Assembly: GCF_004799325.1 (NCBI RefSeq)
Contig: NZ_SSMD01000002.1
Span: forward strand, 124,001 to 188,000
Origin: Thalassobius vesicularis
GTDB lineage: Bacteria; Pseudomonadota; Alphaproteobacteria; Rhodobacterales; Rhodobacteraceae
Reading direction: 5' to 3'
Length of the DNA stretch: 64,000 bases
Part shown: positions 55,194-63,700 of the stretch, piece after piece
Position numbering within the stretch: position 1 is the stretch's first letter
Layout: the number at the start of each line of letters is the position of its first letter
Notes under the pieces: generated by a model
The model's input: the letters and a program-made list of their open reading frames with translations, nothing else
What the model was told of the DNA's origin: nothing
Databases searched by the model: none
Position numbers and translations under genes: made by a program

Positions 55194-55970
55194 GTGTCCG
55201 CAAATGAACCAGTCATCCAGATTCGGGGACTACACAAAGCCTATGGCTCGCTCGAAGTGCTCAAGGGTGTCGATATTACCGCGCATCGCGGCGATGTCGT
55301 CTCGTTGATCGGCTCTTCGGGGTCGGGGAAATCCACCATCCTGCGCTGCGCCAACCTGCTGGAAGACAGCCAGCAGGGCGACATCCTGTTCGACGGCGAG
55401 CCGGTGAAATGGAAAGGCAACGGCCACCATCGCCAGCCCGCCGACGCCAAGCAGGTACTGCGCATCCGCACCAACCTGTCGATGGTGTTCCAGCAGTTCA
55501 ACCTGTGGGCCCACCTGACCATCCTGCAAAACGTGATGGAGGCGCCGGTGACGGTGCTGGGCCGCGACAAGGCCGAGGTGGAAACCGCCGCGCGCGCCTA
55601 TCTGGACAAGGTCGGCATCGGCGACAAATGCGACGTCTACCCGGCGCAGCTGTCGGGCGGGCAACAGCAGCGGGCCGCGATCGCGCGCGCGCTGTGCATG
55701 GAGCCTCAGGCGATTCTGTTCGACGAACCCACCAGTGCGCTGGATCCCGAGCTGGAGCAAGAAGTGGTCAAGGTCATCAAGGACCTGGCCGCCGAAGGGC
55801 GCACCATGCTGATCGTGACTCATGACATGAAAATGGCGCATGATGTCAGCGATCACGTCGTTTTCCTGCATCAGGGCCGCATCGAAGAAGAAGGCGCGCC
55901 CGATCAGCTGTTCGGCAATCCGCAGACCGAACGGCTGCAACAATTCCTGTCGGTCACCTCGCACCTGTAA
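55194..55970 (+). CDS. Polar amino acid ABC transporter ATP-binding protein (HisP-like)
   Basis: 258 residues from GTG at 55194; the open frame runs to 55125 but the longer form adds unconserved residues. Walker A GSSGSGKS (40-47), signature LSGGQQQR, Walker B AILFDEPTSALDPE and switch His in IVTHDM are complete. The long insertion around GNGHHRQPAD before the Q-loop is typical of HisP. It heads a five-gene-or-longer same-strand set: binding protein, two permeases, then glutamine-synthetase-like enzymes. It energises import of a polar amino acid or amine. Confidence 0.9.
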   Translation: MSANEPVIQIRGLHKAYGSLEVLKGVDITAHRGDVVSLIGSSGSGKSTILRCANLLEDSQQGDILFDGEPVKWKGNGHHRQPADAKQVLRIRTNLSMVFQQFNLWAHLTILQNVMEAPVTVLGRDKAEVETAARAYLDKVGIGDKCDVYPAQLSGGQQQRAAIARALCMEPQAILFDEPTSALDPELEQEVVKVIKDLAAEGRTMLIVTHDMKMAHDVSDHVVFLHQGRIEEEGAPDQLFGNPQTERLQQFLSVTSHL

Positions 55971-56012
55971 GGGGCGACGACGGGCGATAACTCAACTCAA
56001 CGGGAGCAAACC

Positions 56013-56726
56013 ATGAAGAAACTGATCCTCACGACCGCCGTGCTGGCCCTGACCGCAGGCATGGGCCTGGCGGAAACCATCCGCATGGGCACCGAGGGCG
56101 CCTACCCTCCGTACAACTTTGTCAACGACAAGGGCGAAGTGGACGGGTTCGAGCGCGAGCTGGGCGACGAGCTGTGCAAACGCGCCGAACTGACCTGTGA
56201 ATGGGTCACCAACGACTGGGATTCGATCATCCCGAACCTGGTGTCGGGCAACTACGACACCATCATCGCGGGCATGTCGATCACCGACGAGCGCAAGGAA
56301 AAGATCGACTTCACCCAGAACTACACCCAGCCCGATCCCTCGGCCTATGCCGCGCTGAGCACCGATGTGGACCTGGCAAACGGCGTCGTCGCGGCGCAGG
56401 CCAACACCATCCAGGCGTCCTTTGTGGCCGCGCAGGGCTGGAAGCTGGTCGAATTCGCAACGGCTGACGAAGCAATGGCCGCAGTTCTGAACGGCGAAGC
56501 CGATGCCGTTCTGGCCGACAAGGCCAGCCTGAAGGACATGGTCGGCTCGAACGACAAGCTGATGTTCCTGGACCGCGAAGAGCTGATCGGCGGCGGTGTC
56601 GGCATGGGCATCCGCAAGTCCGACTCGGCGCTGCGCGACAAGTTCGACGCCGCGATCCAGTCGATGAAGGATGACGGCAGCCTGAACGCGCTGATCGCCA
56701 AGTGGGAAATCGGCGAGGCATTCTAA
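56013..56726 (+). CDS. Periplasmic amino acid/amine-binding protein (HisJ family)
   Basis: 237 residues. Signal peptide MKKLILTTAVLALTAGMGLA, cleavage near residue 20, then a family 3 binding fold with GTEGAYPPYNFVNDKGEVDG and the signature GFERELGDELCKRAELTCEW. Two Cys (in LCKRAELTC) could form the small disulphide seen in HisJ/ArgT. A Shine-Dalgarno GGGAG lies before the ATG. GTEGAYPPY followed by FVNDKGEVDGFE fits basic amino acid or opine/amine binders. Gene neighbours suggest an amine that is later gamma-glutamylated, which is inference. Confidence 0.88.
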   Translation: MKKLILTTAVLALTAGMGLAETIRMGTEGAYPPYNFVNDKGEVDGFERELGDELCKRAELTCEWVTNDWDSIIPNLVSGNYDTIIAGMSITDERKEKIDFTQNYTQPDPSAYAALSTDVDLANGVVAAQANTIQASFVAAQGWKLVEFATADEAMAAVLNGEADAVLADKASLKDMVGSNDKLMFLDREELIGGGVGMGIRKSDSALRDKFDAAIQSMKDDGSLNALIAKWEIGEAF

Positions 56727-56746
56727 GCCATCCCCTGAAACCGGCG

Positions 56747-56763
56747 GGGGCGTGATGCGCCCC
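56747..56763 (+). other. Intercistronic hairpin after the binding-protein gene
   Basis: GGGGCG (56747-56752) pairs with CGCCCC (56758-56763) over TGATG, 21 bases after the binding-protein stop. No T-run follows. As in the liv operon, it may protect the abundant binding-protein message or reduce permease expression. Confidence 0.5.
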
Positions 56764-56784
56764 TGCCCCATCCGGATCTGACCG

Positions 56785-57669
56785 ATGTTCCCCTATTGCA
56801 CCGACCCCTCGACGCTGGAAGGGCTGACTTGGCTCAGCTGCTACCTGACGACGACCAAGCACATGATGCTGTTCTATTCGCTTGGGACGGTGCTGTTGCT
56901 GCTGGCGATCACCGCGCCGGTCGCGCTGTCCTTTGGCTTTGCCGGGGCGATGGCGGCCAAGTCGCATATCGCGCCGCTCAGCTGGGTGGGCAAGCTGTAC
57001 ATCGCCATCGTGCGCGGGGTGCCGGACATCGCGTTCTTCCTGTTCTTCGTGATCGCGCTGGACCAGGGATTCGAGTGGCTGCGCCACCAGATCAAATGCC
57101 CCGACTGGGATCAGCCGATCCGTCAGGGCAACGATTTCGTCGTCTGCGCGGCCGCGAAACTGCCGCTGAACGACGCGCCGCAATGGGTGCATGAGGTCTA
57201 TGGCTTCAGCCTGGCGGTTCTGACCTTCTCGATCGTGTTCGGCGCCTTTGCGGCCAACGTGCTGTACGGCGCGATGCGGGCCGTCCCCCATGCGCAGATG
57301 GAAACCGCCTATGCCTATGGCATGACCCGCAGGCAGGCGTTCTGGCGGGTGCTGGTGCCGCAGATGTGGGTCTATGCCCTGCCCGGCCTGTCGAACCTGT
57401 GGATGGTGCTGATCAAGGCCACGCCGCTGCTGTTCCTGCTGGGGGTCGAGGACATCGTGTATTGGGCGCGCGAGCTTGGTGCCTCGAAAACCCCGCGCTA
57501 CACCGATTACCCGCATCCCGACTGGCGGCTGTGGTACTTCCTGGGGCTGCTGGTGTTCTACCTGAGCTTCACCCGTGTTTCCGAGATCGTGCTGGAACGC
57601 ATCATGCGCCGCCTGTCGCACGGACAAGCCACCGCCGCAGGCGAAGCGATGCGGAGGGCCGAAGCATGA
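56785..57669 (+). CDS. Polar amino acid ABC permease, first subunit (HisQ/HisM-type)
   Basis: 294 residues with five or more membrane helices and the permease EAA-type loop (ETAYAYGMTRRQAFWRVLVPQMW). A C-terminal helix is followed by an Ala-rich, charged tail. An insertion in the periplasmic loop (CPDWDQPIRQGNDFVVC, flanked by Cys) is unusual for the family. The next permease overlaps by 4 bases. They probably form a heterodimeric channel. Confidence 0.9.
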   Translation: MFPYCTDPSTLEGLTWLSCYLTTTKHMMLFYSLGTVLLLLAITAPVALSFGFAGAMAAKSHIAPLSWVGKLYIAIVRGVPDIAFFLFFVIALDQGFEWLRHQIKCPDWDQPIRQGNDFVVCAAAKLPLNDAPQWVHEVYGFSLAVLTFSIVFGAFAANVLYGAMRAVPHAQMETAYAYGMTRRQAFWRVLVPQMWVYALPGLSNLWMVLIKATPLLFLLGVEDIVYWARELGASKTPRYTDYPHPDWRLWYFLGLLVFYLSFTRVSEIVLERIMRRLSHGQATAAGEAMRRAEA

Positions 57670-58472
57670 GCTGCCTTCAGATCATCCAGGATTACGGCCT
57701 GCGCTCGCTTGGGATTGGCGAGCGGCTGCTGCCCAAGACCGATTTCACCCTGTGCCACCAGTTCACGCTGATCGGCTCGGGCATGTTGTGGAACATCTAT
57801 TTCGGCATCGTGGCCCTGATCGCCGGGTTCTTTCTGGCGACCGCGCTGGCGATGGGCAAGAACGCGACCAACCCGGTGATCCGCAAGCCTGCGGAATGGT
57901 TCATCTTCGTGTTCCGCGGCTCGCCGTTGTTCATCCAGTTCTTCTTTGGCTACTTCCTGTTCCTGTCGCTGAAGAAACTGGTGCCCGCCTTTGCCCCCTT
58001 CACCGATGCGTGGATCGGCGCGCTGGTGGTGCTGTTCTTCAACACCGCCGCTTACTCGGGTGAGATCTTTTACGGCGCGCTGCGCACCGTCCCCAAGGGC
58101 GAAAGCGAGGCCGCCGATGCCTATGGATTCAGCGGCTGGAAGAAGTTCCGCCGCATCACCTGGCCGACCACGCTGCGACTGGCCTGGCCCGCCTACACGA
58201 ACGAGGCGATCTTTCTGTTCCACGCGACCACGCTGGTGTTCTTCTCGGGCTTCCCGGCCTGGCGGCAACAGGGCGACGCGCTGTATTACGCCAGCTATTT
58301 CGCAGAAAAGACGTTCAACCCGTTCATCCCCTACCCGATTCTGGCGGGCTACTTCATCCTGCTGACGCTGATCGTCATCACCGTCTTCGGGTTGATCAAC
58401 AAACGCCTGAACCGTCACCTTCCGCAAGAATACCGTCGCAAAATTCGCTTGCGTCCTCGACTGATCCGGTAG
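57666..58472 (+). CDS. Polar amino acid ABC permease, second subunit
   Basis: 268 residues; helices and the EAA-type loop ESEAADAYGFSGWKKFRRIT identify a HisM/HisQ-type permease. Start ATG at 57666 overlaps the first permease by 4 bases. It ends the ABC importer. The glutamine-synthetase-like gene begins 188 bases downstream, after a region with two TTTGATCA motifs, so it may have a separate promoter. Confidence 0.9.
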   Translation: MSCLQIIQDYGLRSLGIGERLLPKTDFTLCHQFTLIGSGMLWNIYFGIVALIAGFFLATALAMGKNATNPVIRKPAEWFIFVFRGSPLFIQFFFGYFLFLSLKKLVPAFAPFTDAWIGALVVLFFNTAAYSGEIFYGALRTVPKGESEAADAYGFSGWKKFRRITWPTTLRLAWPAYTNEAIFLFHATTLVFFSGFPAWRQQGDALYYASYFAEKTFNPFIPYPILAGYFILLTLIVITVFGLINKRLNRHLPQEYRRKIRLRPRLIR

Positions 58473-58480
58473 TACAAAAT

Positions 58481-58567
58481 ATTTGATCAAATTGCACGGA
58501 CGCCGGTAGGATAACTAAGAATGGGGTAACTTACAGCCACTGTCCGCTGCCGAAAATTTGATCATAA
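58481..58567. promoter_or_regulatory. Two TTTGATCA operator-like motifs before the first GS-like gene
   Basis: ATTTGATCAAAT (58481-58492) is a perfect 12-base palindrome. A second copy, ATTTGATCATAA (58556-58567), matches 10 of 12 positions; their centres are 75 bases apart, about seven helical turns. The segment between importer and GS-like gene is AT-richer than its surroundings. This looks like paired operator sites for an unidentified regulator, possibly with looping. Confidence 0.5.
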
Positions 58568-58659
58568 CAAAAGCAAAAGGGACCAAGGGCATGGCCCCGG
58601 CACGTATGTGACGCAAGTTTTTCTTGCGTCTGGCCTGCAGGGACGGCCTCATCTGTGAG

Positions 58660-59997
58660 ATGATGAAGAACTGGCTGAGAAAGCACCCCGAGGTGCGAAC
58701 AATTCGTGTGGCCGCGGCGGATCTGAACGGACAACCGCGCGGCAAACGCGTCCCCACCCGCTTTGCGGATAAGGTGGTCGAGGACGGCACACGCTTCCCG
58801 CTTTCCGTGTTGAACCTGGACATCTGGGGCGAAGATATCGACGACAGCCCGCTGATTTTCGACAGCGGCGATGCTGACGGCGTGCTGCGCCCGACCGAGC
58901 GGGGCTTCATGCCCATGCCCTGGCTGGAGGCGCCGACCGCGCTGCTGCCGATCTGGATGTACCGCGAGGACGGCCGCCCCTATGACGGCGATCCGCGCCA
59001 CGCGCTGCGCGCCATCGTGGAACGGTTCAAGGATCTGGGCCTGACCCCGGTCGTGGCGATGGAGATGGAGTTCTTCCTGATCGACGATTCGGGCCGCGAC
59101 CTGCGCATCCCGATCAGCCCGCGATCCGGCAAGCGCCGGAAGGCAGCGGAAACCATGTCGATCCGCGCGCTGGACAGTTTCGACACGTTCTTTACCGACC
59201 TCTACGACGCGTGCGAGGAGATGGACATCCCCGCCGACACCGCGATTTCCGAGGCCGGTCTGGGCCAGTTCGAGATCAACCTGATGCATTGCGACGACGC
59301 CCTGCGCGCCGCCGACGACGCTTGGCTGTTCAAGATGCTGGTCAAGGGTCTGGCGCGCAAACACGGGTTTGCGGCGTCCTTCATGGCCAAGCCGTACGAG
59401 GATTACGCGGGCTCGGGTCTGCACACGCATTTCTCGCTGATCGACAAGAACGGCAACAACGTGTTCGACGATGGCACGCCGCAGGGATCGAAGCTGCTGC
59501 ACCAGGCGATCGCGGGCTGCATCCACGCGATGCACGACAGCGCGCTGATCTTTGCGCCGCATTCGAACAGCTATGACCGGATGGTGCCGGGCGCGCACGC
59601 GCCGACGGGGATCTGCTGGGCGTATGAAAACCGGACCTCGGCGATCCGCGTGCCCTCGGGCAGCCCCAAGGCACGGCGGATGGAACATCGCGTGGCCGGC
59701 GGCGACGTGAACCCCTACCTGCTGCTGACGGCAATCCTGGGCGCGGCCCTGATCGGCATCGAGGACCGGCTGGACCCGCCCGAACCGATCACCGGCAACG
59801 CCTATGCGCTGGACCTGCCGCAGATCCCGGACAACTGGGAAAAGGCGATCAGCGCCTTCGAAAACAGCGACATCGTCAAGCGCATCTTCAGCGCCGACCT
59901 GGTCCGCAACTTCGTGCTGACCAAGCGGCAAGAGATGTTCTACATGAACGAACTGACCCCTGAAGAGCAGGTCGAGATCTACCTCGATACCGTCTGA
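58660..59997 (+). CDS. Glutamine-synthetase-family ligase, PuuA-like (first copy)
   Basis: 445 residues. The GS fold is recognised by VVAMEMEFFLID, GLGQFEINLMH, the metal/ATP segment SGLHTHFSLIDKNG and RMEHRVAGGDVNPYLLL. It lacks features of housekeeping GlnA and resembles gamma-glutamylpolyamine/gamma-glutamylputrescine synthetases, which join glutamate to an amine using ATP. Starts MMKNWLRKHPEV at 58660; an earlier in-frame start is not supported by a ribosome site. It sits downstream of the ABC importer and before a class I amidotransferase gene. Which amine it uses is unknown. Confidence 0.85.
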   Translation: MMKNWLRKHPEVRTIRVAAADLNGQPRGKRVPTRFADKVVEDGTRFPLSVLNLDIWGEDIDDSPLIFDSGDADGVLRPTERGFMPMPWLEAPTALLPIWMYREDGRPYDGDPRHALRAIVERFKDLGLTPVVAMEMEFFLIDDSGRDLRIPISPRSGKRRKAAETMSIRALDSFDTFFTDLYDACEEMDIPADTAISEAGLGQFEINLMHCDDALRAADDAWLFKMLVKGLARKHGFAASFMAKPYEDYAGSGLHTHFSLIDKNGNNVFDDGTPQGSKLLHQAIAGCIHAMHDSALIFAPHSNSYDRMVPGAHAPTGICWAYENRTSAIRVPSGSPKARRMEHRVAGGDVNPYLLLTAILGAALIGIEDRLDPPEPITGNAYALDLPQIPDNWEKAISAFENSDIVKRIFSADLVRNFVLTKRQEMFYMNELTPEEQVEIYLDTV

Positions 59998-60083
59998 CGG
60001 AATGGGGGCCGCGGGCGGCGGCCTCCCCTTGTTCCGCTGGATGGGCGGGACTAGGTTTATAGCCATCAACCAACTGGTGATTT

Positions 60084-60764
60084 ATGAAAATCGGCATTCT
60101 GCAAACCGGCTATGCGCCTGATCCCGTGGTGGAAACCTCGGGGGATTATCCGGCGATGTTCGCCCGCCTGCTGGACGGGCACGGGTTCGACTTCCAGACA
60201 TGGGAGGTGGTGGACAACCAGTTCCCCGACGGCCCGGACGATGCCGATGCCTGGCTGATCACCGGATCGCGCCACGGCGTCTACGAAGACCACGCCTGGC
60301 TGCCCCCACTGGAGGCGTTGATCCGTCAGATCCGCGATAGCGGCAAGCCGATGGTCGGCGTGTGCTTTGGCCACCAGATCATCGCGCAGGCCCTGGGCGG
60401 TAAGGTCGAGAAGTTCCAGGGCGGCTGGGCGACCGGCCGTCAGACCTATGACATGGGCGGCGCGCCGGTGCAGCTGAACGCGTGGCACCAGGACCAGGTC
60501 GTGCAGCGGCCCGAGGGCGCGCGGGTTCTGGCCTCGAACGACTTTTGCGAAAACGCCATGCTGGCCTATGGCGACAACATCCTGACGATCCAGCCCCACC
60601 CCGAATTCACCGCGACGGTGATCGGCGGCCTGCTGGATTACCGCGCCAAGGGCGTCGTCCCCGACGATCTGATCGCCCGCGCAACCGAAAACCTGACACA
60701 ACCCGTGGACAACGCGGCCCTTGGCCAGAAGATGGCGGCGGTCCTGAAGGGGGAAAAGATATGA
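60084..60764 (+). CDS. Class I glutamine amidotransferase, PuuD-like role suggested
   Basis: 226 residues. The catalytic triad of class I amidotransferases is readable: C94 in GVCFGHQ, H172 and E174 in QPHPEF. Standing alone without a synthase domain, it could hydrolyse a gamma-glutamyl amide; E. coli PuuD, a related fold, frees GABA from gamma-glutamyl-GABA. The gene lies between two GS-like ligase genes and overlaps the second by 4 bases (ATGA), which supports a shared gamma-glutamyl pathway. A GMP-synthase-type amidase unrelated to this pathway cannot be excluded. Confidence 0.85.
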   Translation: MKIGILQTGYAPDPVVETSGDYPAMFARLLDGHGFDFQTWEVVDNQFPDGPDDADAWLITGSRHGVYEDHAWLPPLEALIRQIRDSGKPMVGVCFGHQIIAQALGGKVEKFQGGWATGRQTYDMGGAPVQLNAWHQDQVVQRPEGARVLASNDFCENAMLAYGDNILTIQPHPEFTATVIGGLLDYRAKGVVPDDLIARATENLTQPVDNAALGQKMAAVLKGEKI

Positions 60765-62119
60765 GTGACTGGATCAGTACCCTACCCGAAATCACCCAGA
60801 CCTTTCTGGCGGACCGCCGCTTGGACGAGGTCGAATGCATCGTCGCCGACCTGCCGGGCATCGCGCGCGGCAAGGCCGTGCCGGCCGGCAAGTTTGAAAA
60901 GCAGGCGTATTTCCACCTGCCGGACTCGATCTTCTATCAGACGATCACCGGCGACTGGGGCGAAGCGGCTGGCGACGAGGGGTTCATCGAGCGGGACATG
61001 ATCCTGCGCCCCGACATGACCACCGCAATTGCCGCGCCCTGGACGGGCGACACGACGCTGCAGGTCATTCACGACGCGTTCGACCGCAAAGGCCGGCCGA
61101 TCCCCTACTCGCCGCGCAACGTGCTGAAGCGGGTGGTCGAGCTGTACAACAAGCAAGGCTGGCAGCCGGTCGTGGCCCCCGAGATGGAGTTCTACCTGGT
61201 CGCCCGCAACCTGGACCCGGCCAAGAGCATCGAGCCGATGATGGGCCGCTCGGGCCGTCCGGCCGCGGCGCGTCAGGCCTACTCGATGTCGGCAGTGGAC
61301 GAGTTCGGCCCCGTGATCGACGACATCTATGACTTCGCCGAAGCCATGGGTCTGGAAATCGACGGCATCACCCAGGAAGGCGGCGCCGGTCAGCTGGAGA
61401 TCAACCTGCAACACGGCGACCCGGTGCGGCTGGCGGACGAGGTGTTCTACTTCAAACGCCTGATCCGCGAGGCGGCGCTGCGGCACAACTGTTTCGCCAC
61501 ATTCATGGCCAAACCGATCGCGGACGAGCCGGGGAGTGCCATGCACATCCACCACTCGGTGATCGACATGGAGGACGGCACCAACCTGTTCTCGGGCCCG
61601 CAGGGCGGTGAGACGGACGCGTTCTTCCACTTCATTGGGGGTTTGCAGAACCACCTGCCCTCGGCCATCGCGGTGCTGGCGCCCTATGTGAACTCGTACC
61701 GCCGCTACGTGCGCGACCACGCGGCGCCGATCAACCTGGCCTGGGGTCGGGATAACCGCACGACGGGTATCCGCGTACCGCTGTCCGGCCCGCAATCGCG
61801 CCGGGTCGAGAACCGTCTGGCCGGCATGGATTGCAACCCCTACCTAGGCATCGCGGCCTCGCTGGCCTGCGGATATCTGGGCCTGATGGAAGAAAAACGC
61901 GCAGGCCCCAGCTTCAAGGGCGATGCCTATGAGGGCGAGGAGGATATCCCCCGCGTGATGGGCGACGCGCTGGACCAGTTCGAGGAAGCGACCAAGCTGC
62001 ACGAGATACTGCACCCGGATTTCGCGCGGGTATACTCGATCGTGAAACGCTCGGAATACGAGGAATTCCTGCAGGTGATCAGCCCGTGGGAGCGTGAGCA
62101 CCTGTTGCTGAACGTATAA
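60761..62119 (+). CDS. Glutamine-synthetase-family ligase, PuuA-like (second copy)
   Basis: 452 residues. GS motifs are present: VVAPEMEFYLVA, GAGQLEINLQHGD, GSAMHIHHSVIDMEDGT and RVENRLAGMDCNPYLG. It differs substantially from the first copy (445 residues), so the two are paralogues with possibly different amine or product preferences. It overlaps the amidotransferase gene by 4 bases. A strong hairpin follows the stop, then an intergenic repeat module before the puuB-like gene. Confidence 0.87.
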   Translation: MSDWISTLPEITQTFLADRRLDEVECIVADLPGIARGKAVPAGKFEKQAYFHLPDSIFYQTITGDWGEAAGDEGFIERDMILRPDMTTAIAAPWTGDTTLQVIHDAFDRKGRPIPYSPRNVLKRVVELYNKQGWQPVVAPEMEFYLVARNLDPAKSIEPMMGRSGRPAAARQAYSMSAVDEFGPVIDDIYDFAEAMGLEIDGITQEGGAGQLEINLQHGDPVRLADEVFYFKRLIREAALRHNCFATFMAKPIADEPGSAMHIHHSVIDMEDGTNLFSGPQGGETDAFFHFIGGLQNHLPSAIAVLAPYVNSYRRYVRDHAAPINLAWGRDNRTTGIRVPLSGPQSRRVENRLAGMDCNPYLGIAASLACGYLGLMEEKRAGPSFKGDAYEGEEDIPRVMGDALDQFEEATKLHEILHPDFARVYSIVKRSEYEEFLQVISPWEREHLLLNV

Positions 62120-62125
62120 GGCGGT

Positions 62126-62157
62126 GCCGTCCGGACAAGCCGGACGGCGCAGGTTTT
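62126..62157 (+). terminator. Terminator-like hairpin after the second GS-like gene
   Basis: GCCGTCCGG (62126-62134) and CCGGACGGC (62140-62148) form a 9-bp stem; the next bases are GCAGGTTTTGC with a short T-run. It may be partial, because the downstream puuB-like gene fits the same pathway. Confidence 0.65.
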
Positions 62158-62245
62158 GCGCGCCGTAGGCGCGCGGGGTCAGGGGCTGTCTGCCCCTCTT
62201 GGCCTATGGCCAATTCACCCCGAGGATATTTGGAAAAAGAAGAAG
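62158..62245. repeat. AAGAAG-tailed intergenic module before the puuB-like gene
   Basis: GCGCGCC/GGCGCGC hairpin (62158-62174), GGGGC/GCCCC hairpin (about 62181-62197), TTGGCC/GGCCAA hairpin (62199-62213), then ACCCCGAGGATATTTGG and AAAAAGAAGAAG to 62245. It shares hairpins and tail with the 3.5-kb element. Its tail abuts the likely Shine-Dalgarno of the puuB-like gene and makes an in-frame ATG at 62206 look like a start. Confidence 0.7.
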
Positions 62246-62253
62246 GGGGCACT

Positions 62254-63558
62254 GTGGACCTGCTCTATTCCAATGACGTGCGGGGGGAATACCCCGAAAG
62301 CTGGTATGCGGCGACGGCGGATTTTCTGGCGCCGTTTCCGATACTTAAAGGGGCGGAGCGGGCAGATGTCTGCGTGGTGGGCGCCGGCTATACCGGGCTG
62401 TCGGCGGCGCTGCACCTGGCGGAGGCCGGGTTCGACGTGGTGTTGCTGGAGGCGCATCGCGTGGGCTTTGGCGCCTCGGGGCGCAATGGCGGGCAGTTGG
62501 GCAGCGGCCAGAGGCAGGATCAGGAGAGCCTGGAGAAGATCGTTGGGCTTGATCATGCGCGGCGGCTGTGGGATCTGGGCGAAGAGGCGAAGGATCTGGT
62601 CAAGGGGTTGATTTCAAAGCATGAAATTAACTGCCACTTGCGGCCGGGTATTGCCTGGACCGGGTTCAGCGCGGGCGAGGTACGCGATCTGCACGGCTAT
62701 GTCGAGCATATGCAGCGCGACTACGGTTATGACCATCTGAGCGCGCTGAGTGAGGAAGAGTGCGCGGAGATTTGCCCCTCGCCGGCCTATAAGGGCGGGC
62801 TGCTGGATATGGGCGCGGCGCACCTGCATCCGCTGAACCTGGCGCTGGGTCTGGCGCGGGCCGCACAGAAAGCGGGCGTGCGGATTTTTGAAAATACCCA
62901 TGTGCATCAAGTGGTTGAGGGTGCCCCCAACACGGTGCGGACGGATCAGGGCCATGTGCAGGCCAACCATGTGATCCTGGCGTGCAACGGCTATATGGGC
63001 GGGCTGAACGGCAAGGTCGCGGCGCGGGTGATGCCGATCAACAACTTCGTTGTGGCGACGGAACCCCTTGGAGACAAAGCGAAAACCGTTCTGGCGCGGG
63101 ACATTGCCGTGGCGGATACAAAATTCGTCGTGAATTACTTCAAATTGTCGCATGACGGACGGCTGCTGTTTGGCGGAGGCGAGAGCTATGGCTATCGTTT
63201 CCCCAACGATATTGCCGCCAAGGTGCGCAAGCCGATGTTGGAAATTTTCCCGCATCTTCAGGATGTTAGGATCGATTACGCCTGGGGCGGAACGCTGGGA
63301 ATAACGATGAAACGGCTGCCGTTGCTGGCGCGGGTGGGCAAGACGGTGATGTCGGCCTCGGGCTATTCAGGGCATGGGGTCGGCACCGCCACCCATGCCG
63401 GGATGCTGATGGCCAAGGCCATTCAAGGCGACGCCGAAGGCTTTGATATCATGGAGAAAATGCCAACGCCGGCCTTTCCGGGCGGGGCCGCGCTGCGCAG
63501 CCCTCTGCTGGTGCTGGCGATGACATGGTTCAGCTTGCGCGACCGTTTGGGCATCTGA
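62254..63558 (+). CDS. FAD-dependent oxidoreductase, PuuB-like
   Basis: 434 residues from GTG at 62254. The N-terminus then reads MDLLYSNDVRGEYPESWYAA, as expected for PuuB-type enzymes; an ATG at 62206 lies inside a repeat module and would add 16 residues encoded by it. AAGAAGGGGG provides the ribosome site. The dinucleotide motif is VVGAGYTGLSAALHLAEAG. The DAO-type C-terminal domain includes GYSGHGVGTATHAGMLMA. PuuB-type enzymes oxidise gamma-glutamylated amines. No aldehyde dehydrogenase (PuuC-type) follows, so the aldehyde must be handled elsewhere. Confidence 0.88.
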   Translation: MDLLYSNDVRGEYPESWYAATADFLAPFPILKGAERADVCVVGAGYTGLSAALHLAEAGFDVVLLEAHRVGFGASGRNGGQLGSGQRQDQESLEKIVGLDHARRLWDLGEEAKDLVKGLISKHEINCHLRPGIAWTGFSAGEVRDLHGYVEHMQRDYGYDHLSALSEEECAEICPSPAYKGGLLDMGAAHLHPLNLALGLARAAQKAGVRIFENTHVHQVVEGAPNTVRTDQGHVQANHVILACNGYMGGLNGKVAARVMPINNFVVATEPLGDKAKTVLARDIAVADTKFVVNYFKLSHDGRLLFGGGESYGYRFPNDIAAKVRKPMLEIFPHLQDVRIDYAWGGTLGITMKRLPLLARVGKTVMSASGYSGHGVGTATHAGMLMAKAIQGDAEGFDIMEKMPTPAFPGGAALRSPLLVLAMTWFSLRDRLGI

Positions 63559-63582
63559 AAAACGCCCCGTTTACATCCAGTT

Positions 63583-63615
63583 AACCCCGGGAATCGTAAG
63601 GTTTCCGGGGTTTTT
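63583..63615 (+). terminator. Intrinsic terminator of the puuB-like gene
   Basis: AACCCCGGGAA (63583-63593) pairs with TTTCCGGGGTT (63602-63612), 11 bp with one G-U pair, then T residues through 63615. It lies 24 bases after the stop. Confidence 0.8.
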
Positions 63616-63700
63616 CGTACGCTGATGTCATCGGAAATTCATTTGGCCCGCCCCGGATTTTCCTTTAACAAAACCGAAAAGACTATTCAGGAAATCCGAA

